DNA of 64,000 bases from Pacificoceanicola sp048553275 (GTDB taxonomy: Bacteria; Pseudomonadota; Alphaproteobacteria; Rhodobacterales; Rhodobacteraceae). Shown in pieces: positions 33,770 to 42,319 of the stretch. The position numbers were made by a program, and so were the translations under genes. The DNA lies in assembly GCF_048553275.1 (NCBI RefSeq), contig NZ_JBLZMW010000005.1:182045-246044 (forward strand), written 5' to 3'. The stretch's first letter is position 1. The number at the start of each line of letters is the position of its first letter. The notes beneath the pieces are model-generated. The model worked only from the letters and a program-made list of their open reading frames with translations. It had not been told where the DNA came from and did not search any database.

Positions 33770-34204
33770 TCAAGCCACGCGCGGTTCGTCCAGAAGTTCA
33801 TCCAGGCGCTTCGGATCGTTGGACAAAAGTCGCAGGGCTGTATCAGCGGCTTTGCTCAACACCACATCCCCTGATTCATATTTCTGAAACGCATTTGGCC
33901 CGCCGCCAATGAGGCGACCCGCATCACGCTGCGAAAGTCTGAGTTTCTTGCGAGCTGCCCGGACCTGCCCCGGAGTCATCACTCCAATCTCTCGGGCTTT
34001 CATGGTGTTGATCGCGCGGTCAGACACCTGCATGTCTTTGGCATCATGGATGCCTTGGTCCGCAGTAGGGTCGTCAGCCGGATACCATCCCGGCATTTCG
34101 ACCGCCTCGCTTTGAGAACGAAAGGTGAGCACGACTGTGCGAACACCGCGAACGAGCGTCATACCGGTCTCCGGATGCACTCTTATCTCTTCAACTCCAG
34201 GCAT
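33770..34204 (-). CDS. mqsA: MqsA-family antitoxin (type II toxin-antitoxin)
   Basis: A 144-residue antitoxin and DNA-binding autorepressor. The C-terminal helix-turn-helix has the MqsA signature LRLSQRDAGRLIGGGPNAFQKYESG near residues 91-115. The N-terminal part (HPETGMTLVRGVRTVVLTF, VEMPGWYP) corresponds to the toxin-binding domain, but the whole protein has no cysteine, so the zinc site of E. coli MqsA is absent. The ATG at 34204 has AAGGAG at a spacing of 7; the frame is open upstream to 34303 inside the toxin gene. The start is one base after the toxin stop region, so translation is coupled. With the toxin gene apparently frameshifted it may be an orphan repressor. Confidence 0.88.
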   Translation of the reverse strand: MPGVEEIRVHPETGMTLVRGVRTVVLTFRSQSEAVEMPGWYPADDPTADQGIHDAKDMQVSDRAINTMKAREIGVMTPGQVRAARKKLRLSQRDAGRLIGGGPNAFQKYESGDVVLSKAADTALRLLSNDPKRLDELLDEPRVA

Positions 34205-34205
34205 C

Positions 34206-34504
34206 TCATTTCTCCTTGAAGGACGTGCACGTGAACTCAGCGACAGTGTCTTGTACGAACTTGATGTAGATCTCATATCCGTCCGCTCGCCCGTGATAGA
34301 CATCCATCCACACCCTGTGATTATTGGGTGTGGTCATCGACTTGTAGAAATCACGATAGCTAAGGCCCTTGATGACGCCGATCATGTCGGCACGGGTCAC
34401 TCCCATCTCTGCCGCACCCTGCATGGCGGCGTTCGTATTCCCATCGTCGAGCCGGCAGACGCTTGAATTGATCGGAGATCGTATGTCGGTTTCTTCTTTT
34501 CCAT
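34206..34504 (-). pseudogene. mqsR: MqsR-family mRNA interferase toxin, apparent 5' frameshift
   Basis: The C-terminal three quarters match MqsR closely (MIGVIKGLSYRDFYKSMTT, then HRVWMDVYHGR and the terminal SFKEK). MqsR cleaves mRNA at GCU sites. The continuous frame begins at 34517 with a non-homologous start (MVLRDGKEETDIRSP). The expected MqsR start, MEKKKPTYDLRSIQA, is present in another frame from the ATG at 34504 and runs into a stop after 34 codons. Joining the two frames near 34450-34465 by a one-base change restores a protein whose FYKSM motif sits near residue 53, as in E. coli (54). It is therefore probably a recent pseudogene, a sequencing error, or a toxin made from the shorter frame. 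Confidence 0.75.
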
Positions 34505-34702
34505 CACGTAGCACCATAATGGTGTAATTTCAAGTAGTCCAGCACCTCCGCCGACACACCGTCCAGCTTGCGCGGCGGCAACCTCTTCGCTGTCGAAGAT
34601 ATTTTCGGGACACAGCTCACCTGCTCCTCCCTCTGAGAACCCGCCAAGTGTCTTGACTAAAAGGACAAGTTGGCCGGAGTGCGACCAACAGAAGCGATCA
34701 TA

Positions 34703-34742
34703 TCAACAATTGCCGTAAGGGGCTGGGGCAATACCCCGCCTT
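34703..34742 (-). repeat. Right arm of the inverted repeat around mqsRA
   Basis: This arm pairs with 33674-33714 in inverted orientation and lies between mqsR and mutS. Its plus-strand reading includes a hairpin followed by TTTTTC (see the terminator entry). The arms are about 990 bases apart. Confidence 0.75.
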
Positions 34743-34746
34743 TTTC
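34721..34746 (+). terminator. Terminator-like hairpin facing mutS
   Basis: GGC-T-GGGG, loop CAATA, CCCC-GCC forms a 7-bp stem with one bulged T and is followed by TTTTTC on the plus strand. No gene is transcribed rightward immediately upstream. In the absence of the mqsRA insert it would sit just after grpE and could serve as its terminator. Confidence 0.5.
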
Positions 34747-34775
34747 TTGCGGTGCGCCATCCCGGATCGGCCCCG

Positions 34776-37427
34776 TCAGGGTTTTATCAGTGCCTTGAGG
34801 TCATAGAGCGCCTGCAAGGCTTCTCGCGGCGTCATCTCGTCCGGCAACAGAGCTTCGAGCCGCTGCTCCAATTCGGAAGGGCCTTGTTTTGGCTTCGGCT
34901 GTGGTCCAGCCAGCGCGGCGGCGGAGAACAGTGGCAGATCGTCAATCAAAGCCTTCGGCGAAGCCCGGTCCCGCTCCCCTTGTTCCAACGCATCAAGAAC
35001 ACTTCGCGCGCGGGCAATGACCGCCTTGGGCAGGCCCGCGAGCTGTGCGACCTGAACCCCATAGGACCGATCCGCCGCGCCATCGTGCACCTCGTGCAGG
35101 AAGATCACGTCGCCCTCCCATTCCTTAACGGCAACGGTTGCATTGCGCACACCGGGCAGCTTGCCGGCCAGAGCGGTCATTTCATGGTAATGCGTCGCAA
35201 ACAGACCGCGCACGCGATTGCTTTCGTGCAGATGTTCCAATGTGGCCCAGGCAATCGATAGGCCATCATAGGTCGCGGTGCCGCGCCCGATCTCGTCGAG
35301 AATGACCAGCGCGCGTTCGTCCGCCTGGTTCAGGATCGCTGCGGTTTCGACCATCTCGACCATAAAGGTGGAGCGCCCTCGCGCCAGATCATCGCTTGCA
35401 CCAACGCGGCTGAAAATCTGGCTGACGAGACCGATGTGGGCGCTGTTCGCGGGCACGTAAGAGCCGATTTGGGCCAGAAGTGCGATTAGCGCGTTCTGCC
35501 GCAGGTACGTCGACTTACCGGCCATGTTCGGACCGGTCAGCAGCGTGACAGAGGCGGCATCACCCTCCGCGTTCAACACGCAGTCATTGGCAATGAATGG
35601 CTCTCCGGCCTTGCTCAGAGCCTCTTCGACCACCGGATGGCGACCGCCCTGAATGGCAAAGGCGCGGCTGTCGTCCACGACCGGTTTGCACCAGTCCCTG
35701 CTGCGCGCCAGCGTGGCCAGCCCGATCGACAGATCAAACTCCGCCAAGGCCAGCGCAAGGTCCGACAGCGCGGGTGCATTGTCCAAAACAGCCTGCGTCA
35801 GGGTGGAATAGAGACGCTTTTCGATTTCAAGCGCCTCGTTCCCCGCATTCATGATCCGCCGCTCAAGTTCAGAAAGCTCAACAGTCGTGAATCGCACCTG
35901 ATTGGCGGTGGTCTGCCGATGGATGAAAGTCTCCGACAGGGGGGGCGACATCATCTTGTCCGCATGAGTGGCGGTTGCTTCGATGAAGTAGCCCAGCACG
36001 TTATTGTGTTTGATTTTCATCGCTTTGACGCCGGTCTCTTCGGCATACTTGGCCTGCAGCGCCGCGATCACCCCGCGGCCCTCATCGCGCAGCTTTCGCG
36101 CGTCATCCAGATCTGCATCATATCCGGGCGCGATAAAGCCACCATCCCGCGCCAGAAGCGGCGGCTCGGCTATCAGTGCGGCATCAAGCAATTCCAGCAG
36201 AGTTTCCTGCCCCGACAGGCTCTGCGCCGCCCGCCCGAGCAGGGCTGGCAGATCCTGATTGCTCATCTGTTCGCGCAAAATCCCGGCCTGCGTTATCGCA
36301 TTGCGCACCGCCGCCAGATCGCGCGGGCCGCCACGCTCCAGGCCAAGTCGGGACAGCGCGCGATCCAGATCCGGCACGCGCCGCAGGCTGTTGCGCAAGG
36401 CCTCGGCCAGTGGCGACTCGCAGGCCCAGGTGACCGCGTCGAGCCGTTCGCGAATGACCACCATCTCGCGAGAGGGCGAAGACACCCGGCGTTCGAGCAG
36501 ACGTGCGCCGCCGGACGTTACGGTGCGGTCGATCGACGCCAGCAGAGAGCCCGCGCGCCCGCCATTCATGCTCTGAGTCAGCTCAAGATTGCGCCGTGTC
36601 GCGGTGTCGATCTGCATGAGGCGCGTGACGGCTTCCTGCCGTGGCGGGTTCAGCAGGGGCACGCGGCCCTTCTGGGTGATCTCAAGGTAATCGACCAGGG
36701 CGCCCATAGCGGACAGCTCACAGCGAGAGAAGGTTCCAAAACCGGATAGGGACTGAACCGAAAAGACAGTGCAAAGCCGCGTTTCGCCGGCGCTTGAATC
36801 GAAGGAGGCCGCGCCAAGGATCGTCGGCTCAAGCCCCAGATCCGCCAAAACGTCGCGCAGATCCTCTTCGGTCTTTTCTGTCGTGAGCAGTTCGGAGGGG
36901 GCCAAACGTGCCAATTCTGCCCCGATCCTGGCCCGCGCCAAGGGCATCACGTGAAACGCGCCGGTGGAAATATCGCACCAAGACAGGGAAAAATCGTCTC
37001 TAACACGGCCCAAAGCGGCCAGGAAGTTATGTCGCCGCGCCTCCAGCAAAGACTCTTCGGTCAGGGTACCCGGCGTCACAAGCCGGACCACGTCCCGCTT
37101 GACCACGGCTTTGTAGCCACGCTTCTTCGCGTCTTCCGGGCTTTCGAGCTGTTCGCCCACCGCGACGCGGAATCCCTTACGGATCAGGGTCAGAAGATAG
37201 TTTTCGGCGGCATGAACCGGCACCCCGCACATGGGGATGTCATCTCCGTCGTGTTTGCCGCGCTTCGTCAACGCAATGTCCAGCGCTTCGGCTGCGGCGA
37301 CTGCGTCGTCGAAAAACATCTCGTAGAAATCGCCCATCCGGTAGAACAGCAAGGCATCCGGGTACTGGGCCTTGATCTCCAGGTATTGCGCCATCATCGG
37401 CGTGACTGTTGTTTTGTTAGCGCTCAC
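34776..37427 (-). CDS. mutS: MutS, DNA mismatch recognition ATPase
   Basis: An 883-residue mismatch-repair protein. The N-terminal mismatch-binding domain starts TPMMAQYLEIKAQYPDALLF and carries the GDFYEMF motif with the Phe-x-Glu mismatch wedge; the C-terminal ATPase has Walker A (GPNMAGKSTYLRQ, about residue 635) and Walker B (LVILDEIGRGTATYDG). The C-terminal tail (LEQRLEALLPDEMTPREALQALYDLKAL) is the tetramerisation/MutL-regulated region. Full length and intact. It is divergent from maeB, with 85 bases between the starts. Confidence 0.97.
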   Translation of the reverse strand: MSANKTTVTPMMAQYLEIKAQYPDALLFYRMGDFYEMFFDDAVAAAEALDIALTKRGKHDGDDIPMCGVPVHAAENYLLTLIRKGFRVAVGEQLESPEDAKKRGYKAVVKRDVVRLVTPGTLTEESLLEARRHNFLAALGRVRDDFSLSWCDISTGAFHVMPLARARIGAELARLAPSELLTTEKTEEDLRDVLADLGLEPTILGAASFDSSAGETRLCTVFSVQSLSGFGTFSRCELSAMGALVDYLEITQKGRVPLLNPPRQEAVTRLMQIDTATRRNLELTQSMNGGRAGSLLASIDRTVTSGGARLLERRVSSPSREMVVIRERLDAVTWACESPLAEALRNSLRRVPDLDRALSRLGLERGGPRDLAAVRNAITQAGILREQMSNQDLPALLGRAAQSLSGQETLLELLDAALIAEPPLLARDGGFIAPGYDADLDDARKLRDEGRGVIAALQAKYAEETGVKAMKIKHNNVLGYFIEATATHADKMMSPPLSETFIHRQTTANQVRFTTVELSELERRIMNAGNEALEIEKRLYSTLTQAVLDNAPALSDLALALAEFDLSIGLATLARSRDWCKPVVDDSRAFAIQGGRHPVVEEALSKAGEPFIANDCVLNAEGDAASVTLLTGPNMAGKSTYLRQNALIALLAQIGSYVPANSAHIGLVSQIFSRVGASDDLARGRSTFMVEMVETAAILNQADERALVILDEIGRGTATYDGLSIAWATLEHLHESNRVRGLFATHYHEMTALAGKLPGVRNATVAVKEWEGDVIFLHEVHDGAADRSYGVQVAQLAGLPKAVIARARSVLDALEQGERDRASPKALIDDLPLFSAAALAGPQPKPKQGPSELEQRLEALLPDEMTPREALQALYDLKALIKP

Positions 37428-37512
37428 GTGTCTTCCCCCCGAGGGTTTCGCGTGACATTAAGGCCCACGATCAGCGGGGAAAACCCGATATTCAGGACGT
37501 CCGGGAGGAAGC

Positions 37513-39768
37513 ATGTCGAAACCCAAGTTTACCCGCGAAGAGGCGCTTGCCTTCCATCTCGAACCGACACCGGGCAAATGGGAGGTGCAGGCCACCGTCC
37601 CAATGACGACACAGCGGGATCTGTCGCTGGCCTATTCGCCGGGCGTTGCGGTGCCTTGTGAAGACATCGCCGCAAATCCCGAACTCGCCTACGACTATAC
37701 CAACAAGGGCAATCTGGTTGCGGTAATTTCCAACGGCACGGCGGTTCTCGGCCTTGGGAATCTCGGAGCGCTGGGTTCCAAGCCGGTGATGGAGGGCAAG
37801 TCCGTGCTCTTCAAACGCTTTGCCGATGTGAACTCTATCGACATCGAACTCGACACCGAAGACCCGGATGAGTTTTGCAAGGCGGTCCGCCTGATGGGAC
37901 CAACCTTCGGCGGTATCAATCTCGAAGACATCAAGGCGCCTGAGTGCTTCATTATCGAACAGCGTCTGAAGGAGGAGATGGACATTCCCGTCTTCCATGA
38001 CGATCAGCACGGCACCGCCGTGATCTGTGCCGCGGGCCTGATCAATGCGCTGCATCTGTCTGGAAAGAAGATCGAAGACTGCAAGATCGTGCTGAACGGC
38101 GCGGGAGCGGCCGGGATCGCGTGTCTTGAGCTTATCAAGCGGATGGGCGCCCAGCACGACAATTGCATCATGTGCGATACGAAGGGCGTGATCTATCAGG
38201 GCCGCACCGAGGGTATGAATCAATGGAAGTCGGCGCACGCTGCCCAGACCGAAGCGCGCTCGCTTGAAGATGCGATGAAGGGCGCGGATGTGTTCCTTGG
38301 CGTGTCGGCCAAGGGGGCGGTGACGCAGGACATGGTTGCCAGCATGGCGGACAACCCGGTGATCTTCGCCATGGCGAACCCCGACCCGGAGATTACGCCG
38401 GAGGAAGCGCACGACGTGCGCCCCGACGCCATCGTCGCCACCGGACGGTCGGATTATCCGAACCAGGTGAACAACGTTCTGGGCTTTCCCTATCTGTTCC
38501 GTGGCGCTCTCGACGTGCATGCGCGCGCCATCAATGACGAGATGAAAATTGCCTGTGCGCAGGCTCTGGCCGAACTGGCGCGCGAAGATGTGCCGGATGA
38601 GGTGGCTCTGGCATACGGTAAGGCGCTGACCTTTGGCCGTGATTATATCATCCCGACGCCCTTTGATCCGCGCCTGATCCACCGTATTCCGCCCGCCGTG
38701 GCCAAGGCCGGCATGGCAACGGGTGCCGCGCGGCGTCCGATCGTCGATATGGACGCCTATGAGGAGACCCTGAAGGTTCGTATGGACCCGACGGCCAGCA
38801 TTCTGCGCGGCATTAACGCCCGCGCTCGCGCGGCGCAGGCCCGCATGATCTTTGCCGAAGGCGATGACCCGCGCGTTCTGCGCGCCGCTGTGATGTATCA
38901 GCGCTCTGGCCTTGGAAAGGCCCTGGTTGTTGGTCGCGAGGGCGACGTTAAGGAAAAGCTGGAGGCCGCGGGCCTTGGCGATGCCGTGCGCGAACTGGAG
39001 GTAGTGAACGCCGCCAATTCCCGCCATCTTCAGACCTATAAGGATTTCATGTACGAGCGGTTGCAGCGCAAGGGCATGGATCGGCAGGACATCCATCGTC
39101 TTGCTGCCCGCGACCGCCACGTCTTCGCGGCCCTTATGCTGGCCCACGGTCATGGTGACGGGTTGATCACCGGCGCGACGCGAAAATCGGCGCATGTCAT
39201 GCAGCTCCTCAACCACGTGTTCGACGCCGAGGCGGGTGATGGCGCCGCCGGTGTCACCGCCCTGTTGCACAAGGGGCGCATCGTCCTGATCGCCGACACG
39301 CTGGTGCATGAATGGCCGGATGAAAATGATCTGGCTGATATCGCGGAGCGCGCGGCTGATGTGGCCAAGCATCTCGGACTCGAGCCGCGCGTGGCCTTCG
39401 TCTCGTTCTCGACCTTCGGTTACCCGGTTTCGGAGCGCGCCGAGAAAATGCACATCGCACCCAAGGTCCTGGACCAGCGCGGCGTCAGCTTCGAATACGA
39501 AGGCGAGATGACCGTGGATGTGGCTCTGAACCTGAAGGCCCAAGAAGCCTATCCGTTTCAGCGCCTGACTGGTCCGGCGAACATCCTTGTCGTTCCGGCG
39601 CGGCACTCGGCTTCAATCTCGGTCAAGCTGATGCAGGAGATGGCGGGCGCAACTGTGATCGGCCCGATCCTTGCGGGGGTCGACAAATCAATCCAGATTT
39701 GCTCCACCAACTCCACCGCCAACGACATCCTGAACATGGCTATTCTGGCGGCGTGCAAGGTCGGCTGA
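37513..39768 (+). CDS. maeB: NADP-dependent malic enzyme
   Basis: A 751-residue two-domain enzyme that decarboxylates malate to pyruvate and makes NADPH. The N-terminal malic domain (about 1-430) shows YSPGVAVPCEDI, FHDDQHGTAVICAAGLINAL and the NAD(P) site LNGAGAAGIACLELI. The C-terminal half (about 430-751) is a phosphotransacetylase-like regulatory domain (MIFAEGDDPRVLRAAVMYQ, GPILAGVDKSIQI) without known catalytic activity. GGAGGAAGC precedes the ATG. Confidence 0.96.
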   Translation: MSKPKFTREEALAFHLEPTPGKWEVQATVPMTTQRDLSLAYSPGVAVPCEDIAANPELAYDYTNKGNLVAVISNGTAVLGLGNLGALGSKPVMEGKSVLFKRFADVNSIDIELDTEDPDEFCKAVRLMGPTFGGINLEDIKAPECFIIEQRLKEEMDIPVFHDDQHGTAVICAAGLINALHLSGKKIEDCKIVLNGAGAAGIACLELIKRMGAQHDNCIMCDTKGVIYQGRTEGMNQWKSAHAAQTEARSLEDAMKGADVFLGVSAKGAVTQDMVASMADNPVIFAMANPDPEITPEEAHDVRPDAIVATGRSDYPNQVNNVLGFPYLFRGALDVHARAINDEMKIACAQALAELAREDVPDEVALAYGKALTFGRDYIIPTPFDPRLIHRIPPAVAKAGMATGAARRPIVDMDAYEETLKVRMDPTASILRGINARARAAQARMIFAEGDDPRVLRAAVMYQRSGLGKALVVGREGDVKEKLEAAGLGDAVRELEVVNAANSRHLQTYKDFMYERLQRKGMDRQDIHRLAARDRHVFAALMLAHGHGDGLITGATRKSAHVMQLLNHVFDAEAGDGAAGVTALLHKGRIVLIADTLVHEWPDENDLADIAERAADVAKHLGLEPRVAFVSFSTFGYPVSERAEKMHIAPKVLDQRGVSFEYEGEMTVDVALNLKAQEAYPFQRLTGPANILVVPARHSASISVKLMQEMAGATVIGPILAGVDKSIQICSTNSTANDILNMAILAACKVG

Positions 39769-39801
39769 GCGCGCGCAAAAACGCAAAAAAGGGGCGAGAT
39801 A

Positions 39802-40674
39802 GTGACGATTTTCAACCTGGGATCGATCAATGCGGATCTCGTCTACCGCGTTCCGCATCTGCCGCAGGCGGGTGAGACGCTGGCGGCGCGCGGCTTCACG
39901 CGGGGCCTTGGTGGCAAAGGTGCGAACATGTCCGTTGCCGCCGCCCGCGCGGGCGCGCGGTGTGTTCATATCGGGGCTGTTGGCGCTGATGGCGCCTGGG
40001 CTGTGGAGCGGTTGACCGAATATGGCGTTGATACCCGGCAAATCGCAGTCTCGAACGAAGCCACGGGCCACGCGATTATCGCCGTGGATGATGCAGGCGA
40101 GAATTCGATCATTATCCACCCGGGCGCCAACACCGCCTTGTCGAATGCGTCCCTGATCAATGCTCTGGCCGAGGCGCAGGCAGGCGATTTCTTTTTGACA
40201 CAAAACGAGACGACCCTTCAGGCCGAAGGCGTGCGGTTGGCGCAGTCGAAGGGATTGCGCGTTGCCTACGCCGCCGCGCCCTTTGATGCCGCCGCTGTCC
40301 AGGCCGTGCTTCCGGCGCTCGATCTGCTTGTCCTGAACGAAGTGGAAGCGGCCCAGCTCGCGGAGGCGACCGGCAGGCCTGTTTCGGAAATGCCCGTCGC
40401 CGACATTGTCGTGACACTGGGTTCCAAGGGCTGCCGCTGGTACGATACGCAACACGATGTTGCCAAGGACTATCCTTCGTTCAAGGTTGAACCGGTGGAT
40501 ACAACGGGCGCGGGAGATACCTTTACCGGTTATCTGATCGCCGGCCTTGATCGTGGGATGCCAATGGAGCAAGCCATTCGTCTTGCTTCAAAGGCGGGGG
40601 CGCTCATGGTCACGCGTCATGGAGCGGCGGATGTGATCCCGGACCTGAAGGACGTGCAGGACGCATCGTTCTAG
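39802..40674 (+). CDS. PfkB-family carbohydrate kinase (ribokinase-like)
   Basis: A 290-residue sugar kinase. Its N-terminal substrate motif GGKGANMSVAAARAG is near residues 35-49 and the C-terminal ATP/catalytic motif VDTTGAGDTFTGYLIAG (Asp base in GAGD) near 234-250. The start is a GTG preceded by AAGGGG; the gene follows maeB by 33 bases. Both motifs resemble ribokinase, but the substrate (ribose, other pentose or nucleoside) is not fixed by the sequence. Its TAG stop shares CTAG with the stop of the convergent msrA. Confidence 0.9.
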   Translation: MTIFNLGSINADLVYRVPHLPQAGETLAARGFTRGLGGKGANMSVAAARAGARCVHIGAVGADGAWAVERLTEYGVDTRQIAVSNEATGHAIIAVDDAGENSIIIHPGANTALSNASLINALAEAQAGDFFLTQNETTLQAEGVRLAQSKGLRVAYAAAPFDAAAVQAVLPALDLLVLNEVEAAQLAEATGRPVSEMPVADIVVTLGSKGCRWYDTQHDVAKDYPSFKVEPVDTTGAGDTFTGYLIAGLDRGMPMEQAIRLASKAGALMVTRHGAADVIPDLKDVQDASF

Positions 40675-41300
40675 TTCACGAACGGCGCGTTGCTCCCCCA
40701 AAGTGCTTTCACCCGCTGGTCCCGTCCGCAAGCGTCGCGGTAGCGCTTGTATGCCTTGCTTTGGCTCAGGGGCCCGAACCGCGTGAGCACAAGGTTACTG
40801 CCCTTGTAGTAGTCCTGATGATAGTCTTCGGCCTTGTAGAACGGTTTGGCGTTCAGGATCGGGGTAACGATCTTGCGCCCAAGCTCGGCTTCTGCGGCGG
40901 CCATTGCGGCCTCTGCTGCCTGCTTTTGCGCGGCGTTAGAGACGAAAATAGCTGTCCGATAGCTCTCGCCGCGATCACAGAACTGACCTCCGGCATCCGT
41001 TGGATCAACAGAACGGAAGAACAGATCATAGAGCGCACGGGGGGTTGTCTGACCGGGATCATAGTGGATTTTCACCGCCTCATAGTGCCCCGTTCCTCCC
41101 TTGGTGACCTGTTTGTACGTCGGATTGGCCGACGTGCCGCCAGTATAGCCGGAGATGACATCCTGCACCCCTCGGACTTTTTCGAAATCGGCCTCCACAC
41201 ACCAGAAGCAGCCACCGGCCACGATGATATCAGCCGCGAGCGCCTTTATGGGGGCACAGGACAGCACGATGAAAGCGAGCATTTTGGCAAAACGGGTCAC
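40671..41300 (-). CDS. msrA: MsrA, peptide-methionine (S)-S-oxide reductase (exported)
   Basis: A 209-residue repair enzyme reducing methionine sulfoxide. The catalytic cysteine is in GCFWCVEADF near residues 31-40, with GYTGGTSANPTYKQV and YHQDYY conserved downstream. An N-terminal hydrophobic segment (MLAFIVLSCAPIKALA) looks like a signal peptide, so it is probably periplasmic. The start is a GTG with GGAG at a spacing of 7; an ATG six codons later is possible. Confidence 0.94.
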   Translation of the reverse strand: MTRFAKMLAFIVLSCAPIKALAADIIVAGGCFWCVEADFEKVRGVQDVISGYTGGTSANPTYKQVTKGGTGHYEAVKIHYDPGQTTPRALYDLFFRSVDPTDAGGQFCDRGESYRTAIFVSNAAQKQAAEAAMAAAEAELGRKIVTPILNAKPFYKAEDYHQDYYKGSNLVLTRFGPLSQSKAYKRYRDACGRDQRVKALWGSNAPFVN

Positions 41301-41419
41301 GATTTATCTCCTCTTTTGGCCGAGGCTGACCGCTGCGCCGCAAACTGGCAATCCTTTCCACGCGGTCTCACCGGAAGGTGAGCTTGCGTGAGACCCATTT
41401 CCTGCCTAGCGTGCCGCCC

Positions 41420-42319
41420 ATGACAGAGCATGTGACAACCCATCAGGCCGAAGAAGATGCGCGCAATGACAGCGTGCTGATCTGGCTGAACGGCCAACTG
41501 AAACCCCGAGCCGAGGCGACGGTCAGTGTCTTTGACTCCGGCTTCATGCTTGGAGACGGTGTCTGGGAGGGGCTGCGGCTCTATGATGGACGCTGGAGTT
41601 TCCTGGATGAGCATATGGACCGGTTGTTCGAGGCGGCCAAGGCCATTGATCTCGACATCGGGATGACCCGCGACGCGGTGATTTCCGCAATATCAGAGAC
41701 GCAAGACGCCAACGGCATGACGAACGACGCCCACGCACGTTTGATGGTGACGCGCGGAGTGAAGTCGCGCCCATTTCAACATCCCGGCCTGTCGCAACAG
41801 GGGCCGACCATTGTCATCATCATGGAGCATTCCAAGCCGTCGATCCCGCGTCCGATCCGGCTCGCCACCGTGCCGCACATTCGCGGACTTCCGATGACGC
41901 AGGACCCCAAGCTCAATTCACACTCCAAGCTGAATTGTATCCTTGCCTGCATCGCGGCAGAGAAGGCAGGGGCTGACGAGGGTCTGATGCTCGATGTGCA
42001 TGGTTTTGTGAACACCACGAATGCGTGCAACTTTTTCATCGTGCGCAAAGGCGCCGTTTGGACCTCGACGGGGGATTACTGCATGAACGGAATCACCCGG
42101 CAGAAGGTAATCGACCTGTGCCGCGCCAATGACATTCCGGTGTTTGAGCGGAATTACTCTCTGGTGGACACCTATGGAGCCGACGAAGCCTTCCTGACCG
42201 GAACCTTCGGGGCGCAAACTCCGGTGGGCGAAATAGATGGCAGGAAGATTGGTGACGGTCAGATGGGGCCGGTGACGAAGCGGCTCCGGGCGCTTTACAA
42301 GGAATTGGTGACACGATGA
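41420..42319 (+). CDS. Class IV aminotransferase (D-amino acid / branched-chain type)
   Basis: A 299-residue PLP enzyme of fold type IV. SVFDSGFMLGDGVWEGLR near residues 37-54, the PLP lysine region LNSHSKLNCILA near 170 and EAFLTGTFGAQTPV near 256 are family motifs. It could be a D-alanine, branched-chain or aminodeoxychorismate-lyase relative; the sequence does not settle which. The ATG at 41420 is chosen over an upstream in-frame ATG at 41378. It overlaps the next gene by 4 bases, so the two act together. Confidence 0.85.
   Translation: MTEHVTTHQAEEDARNDSVLIWLNGQLKPRAEATVSVFDSGFMLGDGVWEGLRLYDGRWSFLDEHMDRLFEAAKAIDLDIGMTRDAVISAISETQDANGMTNDAHARLMVTRGVKSRPFQHPGLSQQGPTIVIIMEHSKPSIPRPIRLATVPHIRGLPMTQDPKLNSHSKLNCILACIAAEKAGADEGLMLDVHGFVNTTNACNFFIVRKGAVWTSTGDYCMNGITRQKVIDLCRANDIPVFERNYSLVDTYGADEAFLTGTFGAQTPVGEIDGRKIGDGQMGPVTKRLRALYKELVTR

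Noticed and set aside
36946..36958. TCACGTGAAAC partial parS inside mutS
   Set aside because: Only one half of the palindrome is intact; likely chance in coding sequence.
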